Shown here piece after piece: positions 1 to 9,247 of a DNA stretch of 32,422 bases (position 1 is its first letter; each line of letters begins with the position of its first letter). Source of the DNA: Magnetovibrio sp. (GTDB lineage Bacteria > Pseudomonadota > Alphaproteobacteria > Rhodospirillales_A > JABHCV01). Below the pieces are notes generated by a model, which was given only the letters and a program-made list of their open reading frames with translations, was not told where the DNA came from and did no database searches. Location of the stretch: NCBI GenBank assembly GCA_002717285.1, contig PBDF01000013.1, positions 1-32,422 on the forward strand. Reading direction: 5' to 3'. Made by a program: the position numbers and the translations under genes.

Positions 1-129
1 CCGTACTAAAAGGTAGGTTCCCACGCGTTACTCACCCGTGCGCCACTAGATCCGAAGATCTCGTTCGACTTGCATGTGTTAGGCATGCCGCCAGCGTTCG
101 TTCTGAGCCAGGATCAAACTCTCAAGTTA
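1..129 (-). rRNA. rrs: 16S ribosomal RNA, 5' end (partial)
   Basis: Read on the minus strand, this is the first ~129 nt of 16S rRNA. The universal AGAGTTTGATCCTGGCTCA segment is the complement of about 104-122, followed by the helix-6 region and the conserved GTGAGTAACGCGTGGGAACC segment. The gene runs off the left edge of the window. The mature 5' end is placed at about 129 by alignment to the E. coli numbering of the conserved AGAGTTTGAT motif (position 8). The sequence style is alphaproteobacterial, but the fragment is too short for finer taxonomy. Confidence 0.97.
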
Positions 130-131
130 AA

Positions 132-158
132 TTCCTCATTTGCAAAAGCTTTGAGGAA
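132..158 (-). other. Leader hairpin next to the 16S 5' end
   Basis: A 7-bp inverted repeat (TTCCTCA at 132-138, TGAGGAA at 152-158) lies a few bases upstream of the mature 16S start in the rrn leader. Its position suggests a pre-rRNA folding or processing element. The inverted repeat is seen directly; the role is inferred. Confidence 0.45.
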
Positions 159-242
159 AATACAAAGATCAATCCCGTGCACAAACTTACATGTTTCGTA
201 TTACATTTTACGTAACTTGAAAGAATGCACACTTTAACGATT

Positions 243-272
243 GTCTTAGATATATAAGCGCTAATCTAAGAC
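243..272 (-). other. rrn leader stem-loop, 9 bp
   Basis: Perfect 9-bp inverted repeat GTCTTAGAT (243-251) / ATCTAAGAC (264-272) with a 12-nt loop, between boxA and the 16S start in the transcribed rRNA leader. Leader stem-loops of this kind are common in rRNA operons and take part in antitermination-coupled folding and pre-rRNA processing. No T-tract follows, so it is not a terminator. Confidence 0.5.
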
Positions 273-308
273 CGCCGCCTGCGCATCCCTTCCAAACCAT
301 ATTTACAA

Positions 309-320
309 TTTCAAAGAGCA
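309..320 (-). promoter_or_regulatory. boxA antitermination site of the rRNA operon
   Basis: The complement of 309-320 reads TGCTCTTTGAAA, which matches the bacterial rrn boxA (TGCTCTTTRA type). It lies about 40 nt downstream of the predicted transcription start and about 180 nt before 16S, as expected for the NusB-NusE (S10) loading site that makes RNA polymerase resistant to Rho. The same 12-mer occurs again at 28538 on the plus strand. Confidence 0.85.
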
Positions 321-368
321 TTTTCTTCCAACTTTTATGAAGCACTTATAAACAGTGGAAGAGGCCGG

Positions 369-397
369 TTTATAGGCCTGACAGGCCATACTGTCAA
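369..397 (-). promoter_or_regulatory. rRNA operon promoter (sigma-70 type)
   Basis: On the minus strand the -35 box is TTGACA (complement of 392-397), the spacer is 17 bp, and the -10 box is TATAAA (complement of 369-374). It is the best-scoring promoter I see in the window and sits in the right place before boxA and 16S. Transcription should start near 362. The spacer contains the 13-bp perfect palindrome GGCCTGTCAGGCC (375-387), which a regulator could bind. Confidence 0.85.
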
Positions 398-420
398 ACC
401 TTAAAACGATTTTTTCGATA

Positions 421-654
421 ATTTATTTTTAACAATAAAAATGTATGTATCATTACTATTATGAAGATGTCTAACACGGCTTGCAAGATGAATTAATTGA
501 AACAATTCAAACAAGGCAGGTACTTTGGACAAAAAGATTTAGGACCATGACCGATTTTCCTTTGTGTGACTGGCAAAACACGCTTGAAATGTTGTAGAAT
601 TACCTAATAGATTCGCTTTAGTAAAGTACTCCTAAGGGCACGTTTGGAATAAAC
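421..654. other. Divergent spacer upstream of the rrn promoter
   Basis: AT-rich non-coding DNA between the rRNA promoter (reading left) and the lipoprotein gene at 655 (reading right). The AT-rich part next to the -35 box (about 400-450) could act as an UP element for the rrn promoter. I see no convincing promoter for the rightward gene. Confidence 0.4.
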
Positions 655-1116
655 ATGATAATGAAAGTTCACAGATTCTCTGTATTCACCCTGCTTCTGT
701 TGTTTGCTCTTAACGCATGCTCAGGAATAGTAATGTCACCCGAAACAACAATTGATGATAACAAGCCTACTAGAGCTTCTTTTGCTCGCTTTCCTGACCT
801 GCCAATGCCCGTCAAAGCGGAACTTAACATGGTTAGAACACTGGTGTTTGGCACCAATGATTCATGGATCGGCCGACTTGTGATAAGAGCATCGCATAGT
901 CCAAACGATATGTTTGACTTCTATAAACAAGAAATGTCTGGCTTCGATTGGCAGGAAATAACATCAGTACGCTCTGACATTAGTGTTATGACATATTTAC
1001 GAAATGATAGGGTAGCAACCATTCAGATCTCAAGGGCGACCATCAGTGGAGCAAGTGTAATCATCACAGTCTCACCTAAGGGGGCAGAGGAATTCCCACC
1101 GCCTCCTATAAAGTAA
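655..1116 (+). CDS. Small outer-membrane-type lipoprotein, function unknown
   Basis: A 153-residue protein with a lipoprotein signal: charged start, hydrophobic stretch at about residues 8-20, and lipobox LNAC with the acylated cysteine at residue 22. The mature part has a short linker, a segment with PMP near residue 50, and an alpha/beta domain rich in phrases such as DMFDFYKQEM and DRVATIQIS, ending in a proline-rich tail. I recall similar short alphaproteobacterial lipoproteins annotated only as hypothetical, but I cannot name a family. An alternative start lies two codons downstream. It stands alone next to the rRNA operon, and no clear ribosome-binding site precedes it. Confidence 0.85.
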   Translation: MIMKVHRFSVFTLLLLFALNACSGIVMSPETTIDDNKPTRASFARFPDLPMPVKAELNMVRTLVFGTNDSWIGRLVIRASHSPNDMFDFYKQEMSGFDWQEITSVRSDISVMTYLRNDRVATIQISRATISGASVIITVSPKGAEEFPPPPIK

Positions 1117-1449
1117 GTTTATTGATATATAAAATTTTATATTATTAATTTGGAACACACTTCTTTTTAAGTTTCTAATTAAAACTAAAAAATAAAAAAG
1201 CTTTTTTAATAAGGTTTTATGGCCTTCCCAAACAATTATACACGCTTACTACAACCAGAAATAAACTTTGGTTAGAATTGTGTCGTCAACATTGATGAAA
1301 TAAAAAAAATTGTTAAACAAGAAAAAGCGTCAAACCATCACAAGCTTCCTGCTACTATCCAATCAAAGAGATATGTAAAATTCTGTATGCTAACACCTGT
1401 TAAAATCAGGATATAGCTCTAACTCATGTACTATTTGAAGAATAAACAA
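1117..1449. other. AT-rich convergent spacer
   Basis: Non-coding stretch between the convergent genes at 655 and 1463. It contains the 14-bp palindrome AAAAAAGCTTTTTT (1194-1207), which could act as a weak transcript end for the lipoprotein gene. Nothing else is recognised. Confidence 0.4.
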
Positions 1450-1469
1450 AAGCTATCTTGGTCTAGCTT
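1450..1469 (-). terminator. Possible terminator of the SPOR lipoprotein gene
   Basis: On the minus strand, AAGCTA (complement of 1464-1469) pairs with TAGCTT (complement of 1450-1455) around an 8-nt loop, followed by the T-rich run TTGTTTATTCTT. The stem overlaps the stop codon of the gene. It is short and AT-rich, so the call is weak. Confidence 0.35.
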
Positions 1470-2836
1470 GCGTTGATATATGTAACCTCACAAAATTGAC
1501 GACGTTTTTTTAGTTGCTTACATAGTGCTTCGGCAGCAACTTTACCCATGAGAGGGCCAGCCTTAAGACGGAAAAAGACGCCTTTAGCTCCGAGTTTTGT
1601 TTCGATTATTTCAGATTTTAGCGAGGCAAGCTCAACTTTATGGGCACGACGTAGTTGTGCCCACCCACGCTCAGCATCCTTACGTGATTTATATGAGGCC
1701 AGATGTACGCCAGGTTGCCGCCTTTTTTTTTGTGAGAGCTTCTCACTATTCTTAGGGACAGATGTTATGGGCACAGCAGGCTTATTTTTTATGTCTGGGG
1801 CCGCTGGACTAATATGTCTTTCGATGGCAGCCCTTTCGCGAGCATATTCATCGGAAGTAATCAGTCCACTCTCTCTCAACTTTTCAAGCAAGCGTACGCT
1901 GTCTGCAGCCTCTAAAAGTCCTTGTGGTGGCCTGCCTGGGTTTGCAACTGAAATTGGAGCAGACGGCATCATAGCATCCAGAATCATAGCCCGCTCTGAG
2001 GCATGCTGTGCTACTGAGATTGCCCTCATTTCTAGTCCTCGTGCTATTGCTCGCAAACGACCAGAAATCTGTTGCGTACTTGGCACCGGACGGTCTAACC
2101 CAGAGGCTGGTGGAGGTGATGACAGCGGTAACAAAGCGCCAATATTTGCTTGCCTACGAGCATTATAGTCTTGGTCTGTAAGCAAACCTTGATCACGTAA
2201 TGCAATAAGTGTCTTAAAGCGCGACACAATGTTGCTGTCTGCATCTGTAAGGTGCGGCGTTGAAACGCCATCAGAGTAGGCTTGGGGCTTTAACTCCTTC
2301 TCTATAGTGCGAGCTGTAATGGCACTTGGTACTGAAGCGCCTGAAATTGGCTGCGAACCAGCAGGCCTTTCTGAGGTGCTAGCACGACCCATTGATGTCA
2401 GTATCCCCCCACTCTCAATAAGCGCCAAATTGACACTCGCTATTTCAGATATTGGTCGGGTTTTTAGGCTTTTCCATACTATAAACTGTTTTTCGTCGTC
2501 AGGCCTAATAGCCAGCAACGCCTCATACATCTGCCGCGCCCGAGTGGTAAGACCATTATTTTGATAGAGCATGCCAAGTCCTAACAAAGCATGAACGTCT
2601 TGGGGATTCTTTTTTAGTGCTGTTTGAAAACGTTTTTCGGCCTCAATGTAATTACCTTTTGCAAGCTCAGCCAAGCCTATCTCTGCAGAACTATTGTTAC
2701 TGGTAGCACCACCAGCCCAGAAACTCTCATGCAATAATTGAGAATTGAAAGCACCACCGCAGGACGACAGTCCAACTACAAATGTGATACAAACCGTAGA
2801 CTTAATTAGTGCCCAAAGCACTTTGGTTCTTTTCAC
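1463..2836 (-). CDS. Lipoprotein with TPR, two SHOCT-like motifs and a C-terminal SPOR domain
   Basis: From the GTG at 2836 the protein has 457 residues and a proper lipoprotein signal (lipobox LSSC, cysteine 26). A further upstream GTG at 2863 would give a long charged leader, so I prefer the shorter start, which has a GGGG about 10 bases upstream. Residues ~50-115 form TPR repeats, with the LALIESGG element nearby. Residues ~204-233 and ~313-342 each carry a short LL..LRD.GL(L/I)T..(D/E)Y.AR motif like SHOCT domains. Residues ~376-454 form a SPOR domain, a family that binds denuded glycan strands of septal peptidoglycan. A periplasmic cell-wall or division role is inferred. Confidence 0.85.
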   Translation of the reverse strand: MKRTKVLWALIKSTVCITFVVGLSSCGGAFNSQLLHESFWAGGATSNNSSAEIGLAELAKGNYIEAEKRFQTALKKNPQDVHALLGLGMLYQNNGLTTRARQMYEALLAIRPDDEKQFIVWKSLKTRPISEIASVNLALIESGGILTSMGRASTSERPAGSQPISGASVPSAITARTIEKELKPQAYSDGVSTPHLTDADSNIVSRFKTLIALRDQGLLTDQDYNARRQANIGALLPLSSPPPASGLDRPVPSTQQISGRLRAIARGLEMRAISVAQHASERAMILDAMMPSAPISVANPGRPPQGLLEAADSVRLLEKLRESGLITSDEYARERAAIERHISPAAPDIKNKPAVPITSVPKNSEKLSQKKRRQPGVHLASYKSRKDAERGWAQLRRAHKVELASLKSEIIETKLGAKGVFFRLKAGPLMGKVAAEALCKQLKKRRQFCEVTYINAS

Positions 2837-2863
2837 GATATCTAAACCCCAGTTACCCGACAC

Positions 2864-3127
2864 ACACGGGTATTAAAAAGTTCAATATATTACTCAACTA
2901 TGCTAACCGGATTCGGCATAATGTCATAGAAAACCATGCAAATTTATTGCTAAATATATAACAAATCATTTACACAAAAAAATTGGCCCTTGTTTACAAC
3001 GTAGATACCACGAAATTACCTTACCAGTTCAGTCATAAAAAATTCAACGCAACTGTTCACACCAACAAAGTCTTTAGCTACTTTGAGGACATCAGATACG
3101 AAAACAAACTTATTTATAACAAGTAAG
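2864..3127. other. Non-coding spacer upstream of the SPOR lipoprotein gene
   Basis: AT-rich spacer that must contain the promoter of the SPOR lipoprotein gene and the 3' end of the glmM transcript. I see no strong promoter, repeat or RNA gene. Confidence 0.35.
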
Positions 3128-3158
3128 AAAAAAGAATTAAGTTTTTTTATTTTAATTC
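3128..3158 (-). terminator. Intrinsic terminator after glmM
   Basis: On the minus strand, GAATTAA (complement of 3152-3158) pairs with TTAATTC (complement of 3134-3140) across an 11-nt loop and is followed at once by six T (complement of 3128-3133). It lies just after the glmM stop codon. The stem is AT-rich and therefore weak, but placement and T-run fit an intrinsic terminator. Confidence 0.5.
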
Positions 3159-3164
3159 AGATTA

Positions 3165-4511
3165 TTAATTTTCTGCTCGCTCAACGGCACTTACTATATC
3201 ACTTACTACCTTGTTTATCAGCTTCTCATCCCGACCTTCTGCCATTACCCTGATAAGCGACTCGGTGCCTGATTCACGTATTAATAATCGACCCGTACCT
3301 GAGAGCTTTTCCTCACCAACCGCAATAGATTTTCTAACATCCTCATCATTAAGCAGGCGCCCATCAGTAATTGCAACATTACGAAGCAGTTGTGGCAATG
3401 GTACAAAAGGTCGACACGATTTACTGACAGGGCTATCTGATTGAACAACAACAGCTAAAATTTGCAGGGCAGCCACAAGGCCATCACCAGTAGACCCATA
3501 ATCACTTAGCACAATATGTCCCGATTGCTCGCCTCCTATGTTAAATCCATACTGGCGCATGTGTTCTACGACATAACGGTCACCAACCTGGGTCCTCACC
3601 AACTTAAGGCCAATTTCAGAAAGATAATTTTCTAACCCCAAGTTGGACATTACCGTTGCAACAACGCCTCCACCTTGTAACCGCCCTGTACTAAACCAAT
3701 TTTGGGCAACTAACGCCATCAACTGGTCACCATCGACAAGCTTTCCTAGCTCATCAGAAATTAAAATTCTATCGGCATCGCCATCAAGAGAAATCCCAAT
3801 ATCCGCCCCATGGGTAATAACGGCTTCGCAAATGGTTTGACTGCAGGTCGAACCACACTTTGAATTAATATTGAAGCCATCAGGACTTACGCCAATTGGA
3901 ATTACTTCAGCGCCAAGTTCCCACAAAATCTCGGGAGCAACCTTGTATGCTGCTCCATTAGCGCAATCTATAACAATTTTAATACCATCTAACGTCAAGC
4001 CTTTAGGAAAGGTTCTCTTGACATGTTCAGTATAACGCCCTTGTGCATCATCTAACCGCTTAGCCCGACCAAGCTTGGCTGGACTGGCAAGGTCACCACT
4101 CATGTCAGCTATGACACGTTGCTCTATTTCTGACTCAACGGAATCTGACAACTTAAAACCGTCTGGTCCAAAAAGTTTTATACCATTATCATGAAAAAGA
4201 TTATGAGAGGCTGAAATCATTACACCGAGGTCAGCACGCAATGAACGAGTTAACATTGCAACGGCAGGTGTGGGCATGGGCCCCACTAAAAAAACATCCA
4301 TTCCCATGGAAATAAAACCGGAAGTTAAAGCAGTTTCAATCATATAACCGGACAAACGAGTATCTTTTCCTATGACAACCCGGTGACGATGATCCCCGCG
4401 AGTAAAATGAACTGCTGCAGCCATCCCAACCTTCAGAGCAGTATCAGCTGTCATTGAACCAGCATTTGCTGTTCCACGAATGCCATCAGTACCAAACAAT
4501 TTTCTGTTCAT
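3165..4511 (-). CDS. glmM: Phosphoglucosamine mutase
   Basis: Converts glucosamine-6-phosphate to glucosamine-1-phosphate, the step before UDP-GlcNAc for peptidoglycan and LPS. The 448 residues match the usual length. Visible motifs are the N-terminal FGTDGIRG (6-13), the phosphoserine loop ISASHN with active Ser102, the Mg-binding loop DGDADR (243-248), and the C-terminal phosphate-binding [15 protein letters not shown] start. It follows folP in the classic ftsH-folP-glmM order, but after a 509-bp gap that may hold its own promoter. Confidence 0.98.
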   Translation of the reverse strand: MNRKLFGTDGIRGTANAGSMTADTALKVGMAAAVHFTRGDHRHRVVIGKDTRLSGYMIETALTSGFISMGMDVFLVGPMPTPAVAMLTRSLRADLGVMISASHNLFHDNGIKLFGPDGFKLSDSVESEIEQRVIADMSGDLASPAKLGRAKRLDDAQGRYTEHVKRTFPKGLTLDGIKIVIDCANGAAYKVAPEILWELGAEVIPIGVSPDGFNINSKCGSTCSQTICEAVITHGADIGISLDGDADRILISDELGKLVDGDQLMALVAQNWFSTGRLQGGGVVATVMSNLGLENYLSEIGLKLVRTQVGDRYVVEHMRQYGFNIGGEQSGHIVLSDYGSTGDGLVAALQILAVVVQSDSPVSKSCRPFVPLPQLLRNVAITDGRLLNDEDVRKSIAVGEEKLSGTGRLLIRESGTESLIRVMAEGRDEKLINKVVSDIVSAVERAEN

Positions 4512-4545
4512 AATTTAAGTATTCCAGACGCCTACTATTTTTTCG

Positions 4546-4574
4546 CTCATAGGGTAGTTTTGATACAGAGTGAA
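4546..4574 (-). promoter_or_regulatory. Candidate glmM promoter
   Basis: On the minus strand TTCACT (complement of 4569-4574), a 17-bp spacer and TATGAG (complement of 4546-4551) lie 35-63 bp before the glmM start. Each box matches four of six consensus bases. The long folP-glmM gap supports a separate promoter, but this one is only a candidate. Confidence 0.35.
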
Positions 4575-5020
4575 TTAACTTTTCATTTCAATTTGTTACC
4601 AGTGCTAGTAGCCAGCATTTTCATTAATGTAGAGTAAAAACTGAAGCAAAAAATTTTTGAACAAGAAGATCTGTGCTTTTACACGGGCGTGCACTTACAT
4701 GAGTAATTTTAACCTGCTACCTTTTTACTTTCAGACTCAGTAGACAAGTATAGGCAATAACTGCAAAAAAATAAGAGCAGAAACTGTTGGTAACATATGG
4801 TGATTGGGTAAATTTTTAACCAAATAAAAAATGAATTTTGAACTGATGAAACAGATACTGTGGCAAATAGATGAGACTTATGCATATACAGTTTTAAGTA
4901 ACATTCTGGATTTTAAAATGTAAAACTGACACCCTCTCTCAAATTAAGAAGTTAATTAAACTCTATAACGCCTATACCATTTTTTCCATTCATTCTGATT
5001 ACATAGTTACTAATTTAGAA
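4575..5020. other. Long non-coding gap between folP and glmM
   Basis: About 450 bp of AT-rich DNA between two collinear genes that are usually close together. It has stop codons in all frames and no RNA gene or repeat that I recognise. It probably contains the 3' untranslated region of the folP transcript and regulatory DNA for glmM. Confidence 0.4.
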
Positions 5021-5821
5021 CTATTCTTCAATACATTGCCAGACATCAAGAGCCTGCCGAGTTTCCCATACATCGTGAACGCGAAGTATAGACACGCCCC
5101 TAGCCAAGCCTGCCAATCCAGCTGATAGTGACCCAGGAAAGCGTCTCTGTGGGTCGTTTTCATTTGATATTTTTCCAATGAAACTCTTTCTAGAGACCCC
5201 TAACACTATTGGCCTGCCTAAGACTGTCAATGAAGATAGGTTTTTCAAAAGTGTCAGATTATGTTCATATGTCTTACCAAAGCCAATACCTGGATCAAGG
5301 GCTATTCGTTTCTTATCTATCCCAGCTCTTTGGCAAGCTTGGACACGTGAGGATAAATAGTCCTGAACTTCAACAACAACGTCTTTGTAAACAGGAGAAT
5401 TTTGCATATTCTTAGGTTGTCCCCGCATATGCATCAAAATTACAGAAGCTGAGCTGGCAGCAATGACATCCATGGATTCAGGATCCCCCTCTAGGGCTGA
5501 GACATCGTTGACTATACTAGCACCAGCCTGGATGGCTAGTTTCATGACCTGAGCCTTTCGGGTGTCGACAGACACGCAAAGGCCTCTGTCTGCTAAGGCC
5601 TCTACTACGGGTATGACACGAGATAGTTCAGCATCAACAGAAACAGGTTCTGCACCTGGGCGCGTTGACTCTCCCCCTACATCAAGAATATCGGCGCCTT
5701 GTTTATCTAATAGGATTGCACGTTTGATAGCTAACTCAGTATTGAGTGTTTCTCCTCCATCAGAGAAACTATCTGGTGTTACATTAACGATACCTTGAAT
5801 CAAAGGACCCTTAATGTCCAA
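5021..5821 (-). CDS. folP: Dihydropteroate synthase
   Basis: Condenses p-aminobenzoate with 6-hydroxymethyl-dihydropterin diphosphate in folate synthesis; the sulfonamide target. The 266-residue TIM barrel has GIVNVTPDSFSDGG near residues 10-23, DILDVGGESTRPGA (44-57), IVNDVSAL, LMHMRG, LDPGIGFGKT and the C-terminal LGVSRKSFIG and RVHDV segments, all diagnostic. The first codon is TTG; no ATG or GTG lies upstream in frame before the ftsH stop, 20 bp away, and the first strand of the barrel begins at once, so the start is reasonable. It is co-oriented with ftsH and probably co-transcribed. Confidence 0.97.
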   Translation of the reverse strand: MDIKGPLIQGIVNVTPDSFSDGGETLNTELAIKRAILLDKQGADILDVGGESTRPGAEPVSVDAELSRVIPVVEALADRGLCVSVDTRKAQVMKLAIQAGASIVNDVSALEGDPESMDVIAASSASVILMHMRGQPKNMQNSPVYKDVVVEVQDYLSSRVQACQRAGIDKKRIALDPGIGFGKTYEHNLTLLKNLSSLTVLGRPIVLGVSRKSFIGKISNENDPQRRFPGSLSAGLAGLARGVSILRVHDVWETRQALDVWQCIEE

Positions 5822-5841
5822 TCCCGCAAAAGTTGGATTTT

Positions 5842-7776
5842 TCAGTTGCCTGGTTGTGGTTCAACGTTACCGATACCACCCCTAGGCTTTCTTTTTTTTG
5901 TTGGACCGCTAGAAGGCACAGAGGAAGTGTGTCCACTATCAGCAGAGGTGTCATCATTTTCAGGTCGAAATATCTTTTCACCCTTGGTCAGAGCCAACAC
6001 TTCTGAGCCGCTTAAAGTCTCATATTCTAACAAATTTTTCGTTACTACATCCAAATCTTTACGATGTTCTATGAGAATTTTGCGGGCTGTTTTTTCAGCA
6101 TCAGTTATGAGCGATCTTATTTCATCGTCGATCATTTGAGCTGTCGAGTCTGAGACATTTTTATGCTGCGTGACAGACCTACCTAGAAAAATTTCTTCCT
6201 CATTTTCGCTATAACGAAGGGGCCCCAGCTTTTCGCTAAAACCATATTCTGTAACCATACGACGAGCCATATCTGTAGCTTGTTGAATATCGCTTCCAGC
6301 ACCAGTATTGAGGTGCTCATCCCCGTAAACGAGCTGCTCAGCAACTCTACCTCCAAACATAATAGCCAAACGAGAAATACACCACACTTTAGAGTGACTC
6401 AGAACATCCCGTTCAGGCAATGACATGGTAACACCTAAAGCTCTTCCTCGTGGAATGATTGTAACTTTGTGCAAGGGGTCAGTTTCTGGCATGTATAGTG
6501 TTATTATGGCATGACCTGCTTCATGAACTGCAGTAGCTTCTCTGTCTTTTTCTGTCATGACCATTGAACGTCTCTCAGTACCCATCATCACTTTATCTTT
6601 AGCAGCTTCAAATTCAACCATAGTAACAACACGCTTAGATGCACGAGCAGCCAAAAGTGCTGCCTCATTAACCAGATTGGCAAGATCAGCTCCTGAAAAA
6701 CCGGGTGTCCCACGAGCAATGGTGCGGCCATCAACGTCAGGGGCAAGAGGTACCTTCTTCATATGTACCTTGAGGATTTTTTCACGACCCAGAATATCTG
6801 GATTAGGTACAGTTACTTGACGATCAAATCGGCCAGGGCGAAGTAAAGCTGGGTCAAGTACATCTGGTCGATTGGTTGCAGCTACAAGAATTACTCCTTC
6901 GGTTGATTCGAAGCCGTCCATTTCCACCAATAATTGATTTAAAGTCTGTTCACGTTCATCATTACCCCCACCAAGACCGGCTCCTCTGTGACGACCAACT
7001 GCATCTAATTCATCAATAAAAATTATACAAGGAGCATTTTTTTTACCTTGCTCAAACATGTCTCTAACTCGCGAGGCGCCAACACCAACAAACATTTCTA
7101 CAAAGTCAGAGCCAGATATTGTAAAAAATGGAACATTAGCTTCACCTGCAATTGCACGGGCTAGCAAGGTTTTTCCAGTACCCGGAGGACCAACTAATAG
7201 GCACCCTTTAGGAATTTTCCCTCCCAATCTTTGAAAACGCTGTGGATCTTTGAGGAACTCTACCACCTCCTCAACTTCCTGCTTTGCTTCTTCAACGCCA
7301 GCTACATCATCAAATGTAACGCGCCCGGCAGTTTCGGTAAGCATTCTTGCTTTGGACTTTCCAAATCCCATGGCTTTTCCACTTCCTCCTTGCATCTGGC
7401 GCATGAAAAAAATCCAGACTCCAATCAGAAGTAACATTGGAAACCACGATATTAAGACACTCCAAAAAGTGGGTACACCTTCTTCTGTAGGCTTGGCGCT
7501 AATTCTAACTCCTTTTTTACTTAATCTTTCCACCAAACCGGGGTCATTGGGAGCGTAAGTGCCGAACTTACGTCCATCACGATAGTGTCCGTTGATTGCT
7601 TGGCCAACTATAGTTACATCACTGACTTCATTACTTTCAACCGAGGTAAGGAAGTCAGAGAAAGCAATTGCTGACTGTTGTTCACGTTGAGACGATGACC
7701 CTTGGAATAGGTTGAATAATGCAAAAACCAATAGGCCAATAACAACCCATAATGCTAAATTTCTGGAAAAATTCAA
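5842..7776 (-). CDS. ftsH: ATP-dependent zinc metalloprotease FtsH
   Basis: Membrane-anchored AAA+ protease that degrades misfolded membrane proteins and regulatory proteins. Seen in the 644 residues: an N-terminal membrane segment (8-25), a periplasmic domain, a second membrane segment (~104-125), Walker A GPPGTGKT (196-203), Walker B IIFIDE (251-256), second region of homology ending RPGRFDRQ (313-320), and the zinc site HEAGH (418-422) with a later GSDIQQAT Asp ligand. The tail is rich in Ser, Pro and Gly. The start codon is TTG with a strong AGAGGAAG ribosome site about 8 bases upstream. It lies between tilS (78-bp gap) and folP. Confidence 0.99.
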   Translation of the reverse strand: MNFSRNLALWVVIGLLVFALFNLFQGSSSQREQQSAIAFSDFLTSVESNEVSDVTIVGQAINGHYRDGRKFGTYAPNDPGLVERLSKKGVRISAKPTEEGVPTFWSVLISWFPMLLLIGVWIFFMRQMQGGSGKAMGFGKSKARMLTETAGRVTFDDVAGVEEAKQEVEEVVEFLKDPQRFQRLGGKIPKGCLLVGPPGTGKTLLARAIAGEANVPFFTISGSDFVEMFVGVGASRVRDMFEQGKKNAPCIIFIDELDAVGRHRGAGLGGGNDEREQTLNQLLVEMDGFESTEGVILVAATNRPDVLDPALLRPGRFDRQVTVPNPDILGREKILKVHMKKVPLAPDVDGRTIARGTPGFSGADLANLVNEAALLAARASKRVVTMVEFEAAKDKVMMGTERRSMVMTEKDREATAVHEAGHAIITLYMPETDPLHKVTIIPRGRALGVTMSLPERDVLSHSKVWCISRLAIMFGGRVAEQLVYGDEHLNTGAGSDIQQATDMARRMVTEYGFSEKLGPLRYSENEEEIFLGRSVTQHKNVSDSTAQMIDDEIRSLITDAEKTARKILIEHRKDLDVVTKNLLEYETLSGSEVLALTKGEKIFRPENDDTSADSGHTSSVPSSGPTKKRKPRGGIGNVEPQPGN

Positions 7777-7854
7777 AATTGCTTCCTCTCCGAGATACTA
7801 ACGATTGCTAACAAATAAGCATAATTTCATATTATATAACATAATGATCGAATT

Positions 7855-9243
7855 TCATTTCGCAACCGAAAAGCCACTTCCGGACAAGGTTTGTCTAGGA
7901 CGAAAAATCGCCCTAATAGAATCCAAGCCGTGCAAAACCATGTTTGCACGGCGATAATTCAAATTTGGAACAGCCAAGATTCCATGATTATCTACTAGCG
8001 TCGGCAAAGTAAAACTAACAGGATGTGGAACATGGGAATTTATAATTGAGGGGAATTCTCTACATAGATCACTCCAGCCTTTACGCCCAAGTGGTTGTAT
8101 GTTCAGATTTGTATTGTCTGTAAGATTTAGACCTGTCAAATAAAGCTGGAAACGATTATCCCAGTTTGCAATCAAACTATCCGATATTTTCATAGATTCA
8201 GGAAGAGATCGCTCTTCACGACAAAGTAAAAAGATCATTGCTCCTGATTTACTGATCGTAAGTAATATTCTGCATCCTGCAAGAGTAGCGCCTTTCCATG
8301 ATCCATTTGAGTTTTTGAGTGCTGATCTCATTTTTTTGTAAAGACCCTGTAACTTTACTAATCGAGGAGGATAGACCCCTCCCCCAACACACAACAAAGC
8401 ACGAGTTAAAGCACGCAACAAAATTTCTCTCGGCCCAGAAAAGAGTATTGCCGCATCAAAACAAACATAACCTGCCGAGCCAACGTAACAACTTTTCGCA
8501 AGCAATTTTGAGGCTTCTGCTTCAAGATGAATTCTTGCATGTGCAATGCAATCTGCTGTTTCGCAAATTTTTTCTCGTGTTAGCCCAAGTTCTGAAAGTT
8601 TCGGAGATAAGTTGCGTATACGAACGCGTTCGAAATCCTCATTTTTATTAGAGGGGTCTTCCAGCCAAGGCTGAGTTAAGGCTTCAAGTGTAGCGTAAAG
8701 CCTACTTTTTGGTATTGTCAACAAAGGACGTAATAAGCGTACATGAGATTTCTCAATAACACTAGACATACCCGCTAATCCGTCAATTCCACTTTTATGA
8801 GCCAAGCGCAAAAGAAAGGTCTCCGCTTGGTCATCTTGATGATGACCCAACAGTAGATGAAAAACTTCATTTTCCCTACACCAACTCTCCAATAGATTAT
8901 ATCGTGCTATACGAGCGGCATCCTGAAGGCCATTTCGAGGTTTCTTGCTCTTCCAATTGAGTGTTATGTGCTCAATTGCATGCACTGCAAGCCATTCACC
9001 CAACTGCTTAATCTCGTCATCAGAACCTTTACGTAAGTCATGGTTAACACTAATAGCACTCAACTTACCTCCTCGCTTCTTAACCCAATTATTACAAAGC
9101 AATGTTAAGGCAAGTGAATCAGCCCCTCCAGAGACTGCAACCGCAATATGTGGTTTGTTCTCAAATGGCCCTACACTTGTCATGAAGCTATCTACTTCAG
9201 TATTGCTTAACGGGCCTGTTTTACTGTTTTTTCTGGGGGCCAT
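7855..9243 (-). CDS. tilS: tRNA(Ile)-lysidine synthase
   Basis: Modifies C34 of the CAU anticodon of tRNA-Ile2 to lysidine, using ATP and lysine, so that it reads AUA. The PP-loop motif SGGADS is at residues 38-43 of 462. Other family segments are visible: VNHDLRKGS, GLQDAARIARYNLL, LLGHHQDDQAETFLLRL, RPLL and the WLEDPSN.N..F.R.RIR block. The C-terminal half is diverged but of normal length. ATG start with AGGG just upstream. It begins 4 bp after the cpoB stop; the cpoB-tilS-ftsH order is usual in Alphaproteobacteria. Confidence 0.97.
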   Translation of the reverse strand: MAPRKNSKTGPLSNTEVDSFMTSVGPFENKPHIAVAVSGGADSLALTLLCNNWVKKRGGKLSAISVNHDLRKGSDDEIKQLGEWLAVHAIEHITLNWKSKKPRNGLQDAARIARYNLLESWCRENEVFHLLLGHHQDDQAETFLLRLAHKSGIDGLAGMSSVIEKSHVRLLRPLLTIPKSRLYATLEALTQPWLEDPSNKNEDFERVRIRNLSPKLSELGLTREKICETADCIAHARIHLEAEASKLLAKSCYVGSAGYVCFDAAILFSGPREILLRALTRALLCVGGGVYPPRLVKLQGLYKKMRSALKNSNGSWKGATLAGCRILLTISKSGAMIFLLCREERSLPESMKISDSLIANWDNRFQLYLTGLNLTDNTNLNIQPLGRKGWSDLCREFPSIINSHVPHPVSFTLPTLVDNHGILAVPNLNYRRANMVLHGLDSIRAIFRPRQTLSGSGFSVAK

Positions 9244-9247
9244 GGCC

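Noticed and set aside
1548..2168. Long plus-strand frame of 206 codons
   Set aside because: Entirely antisense to the SPOR lipoprotein gene, whose domains are clear; composition is that of a shadow frame.
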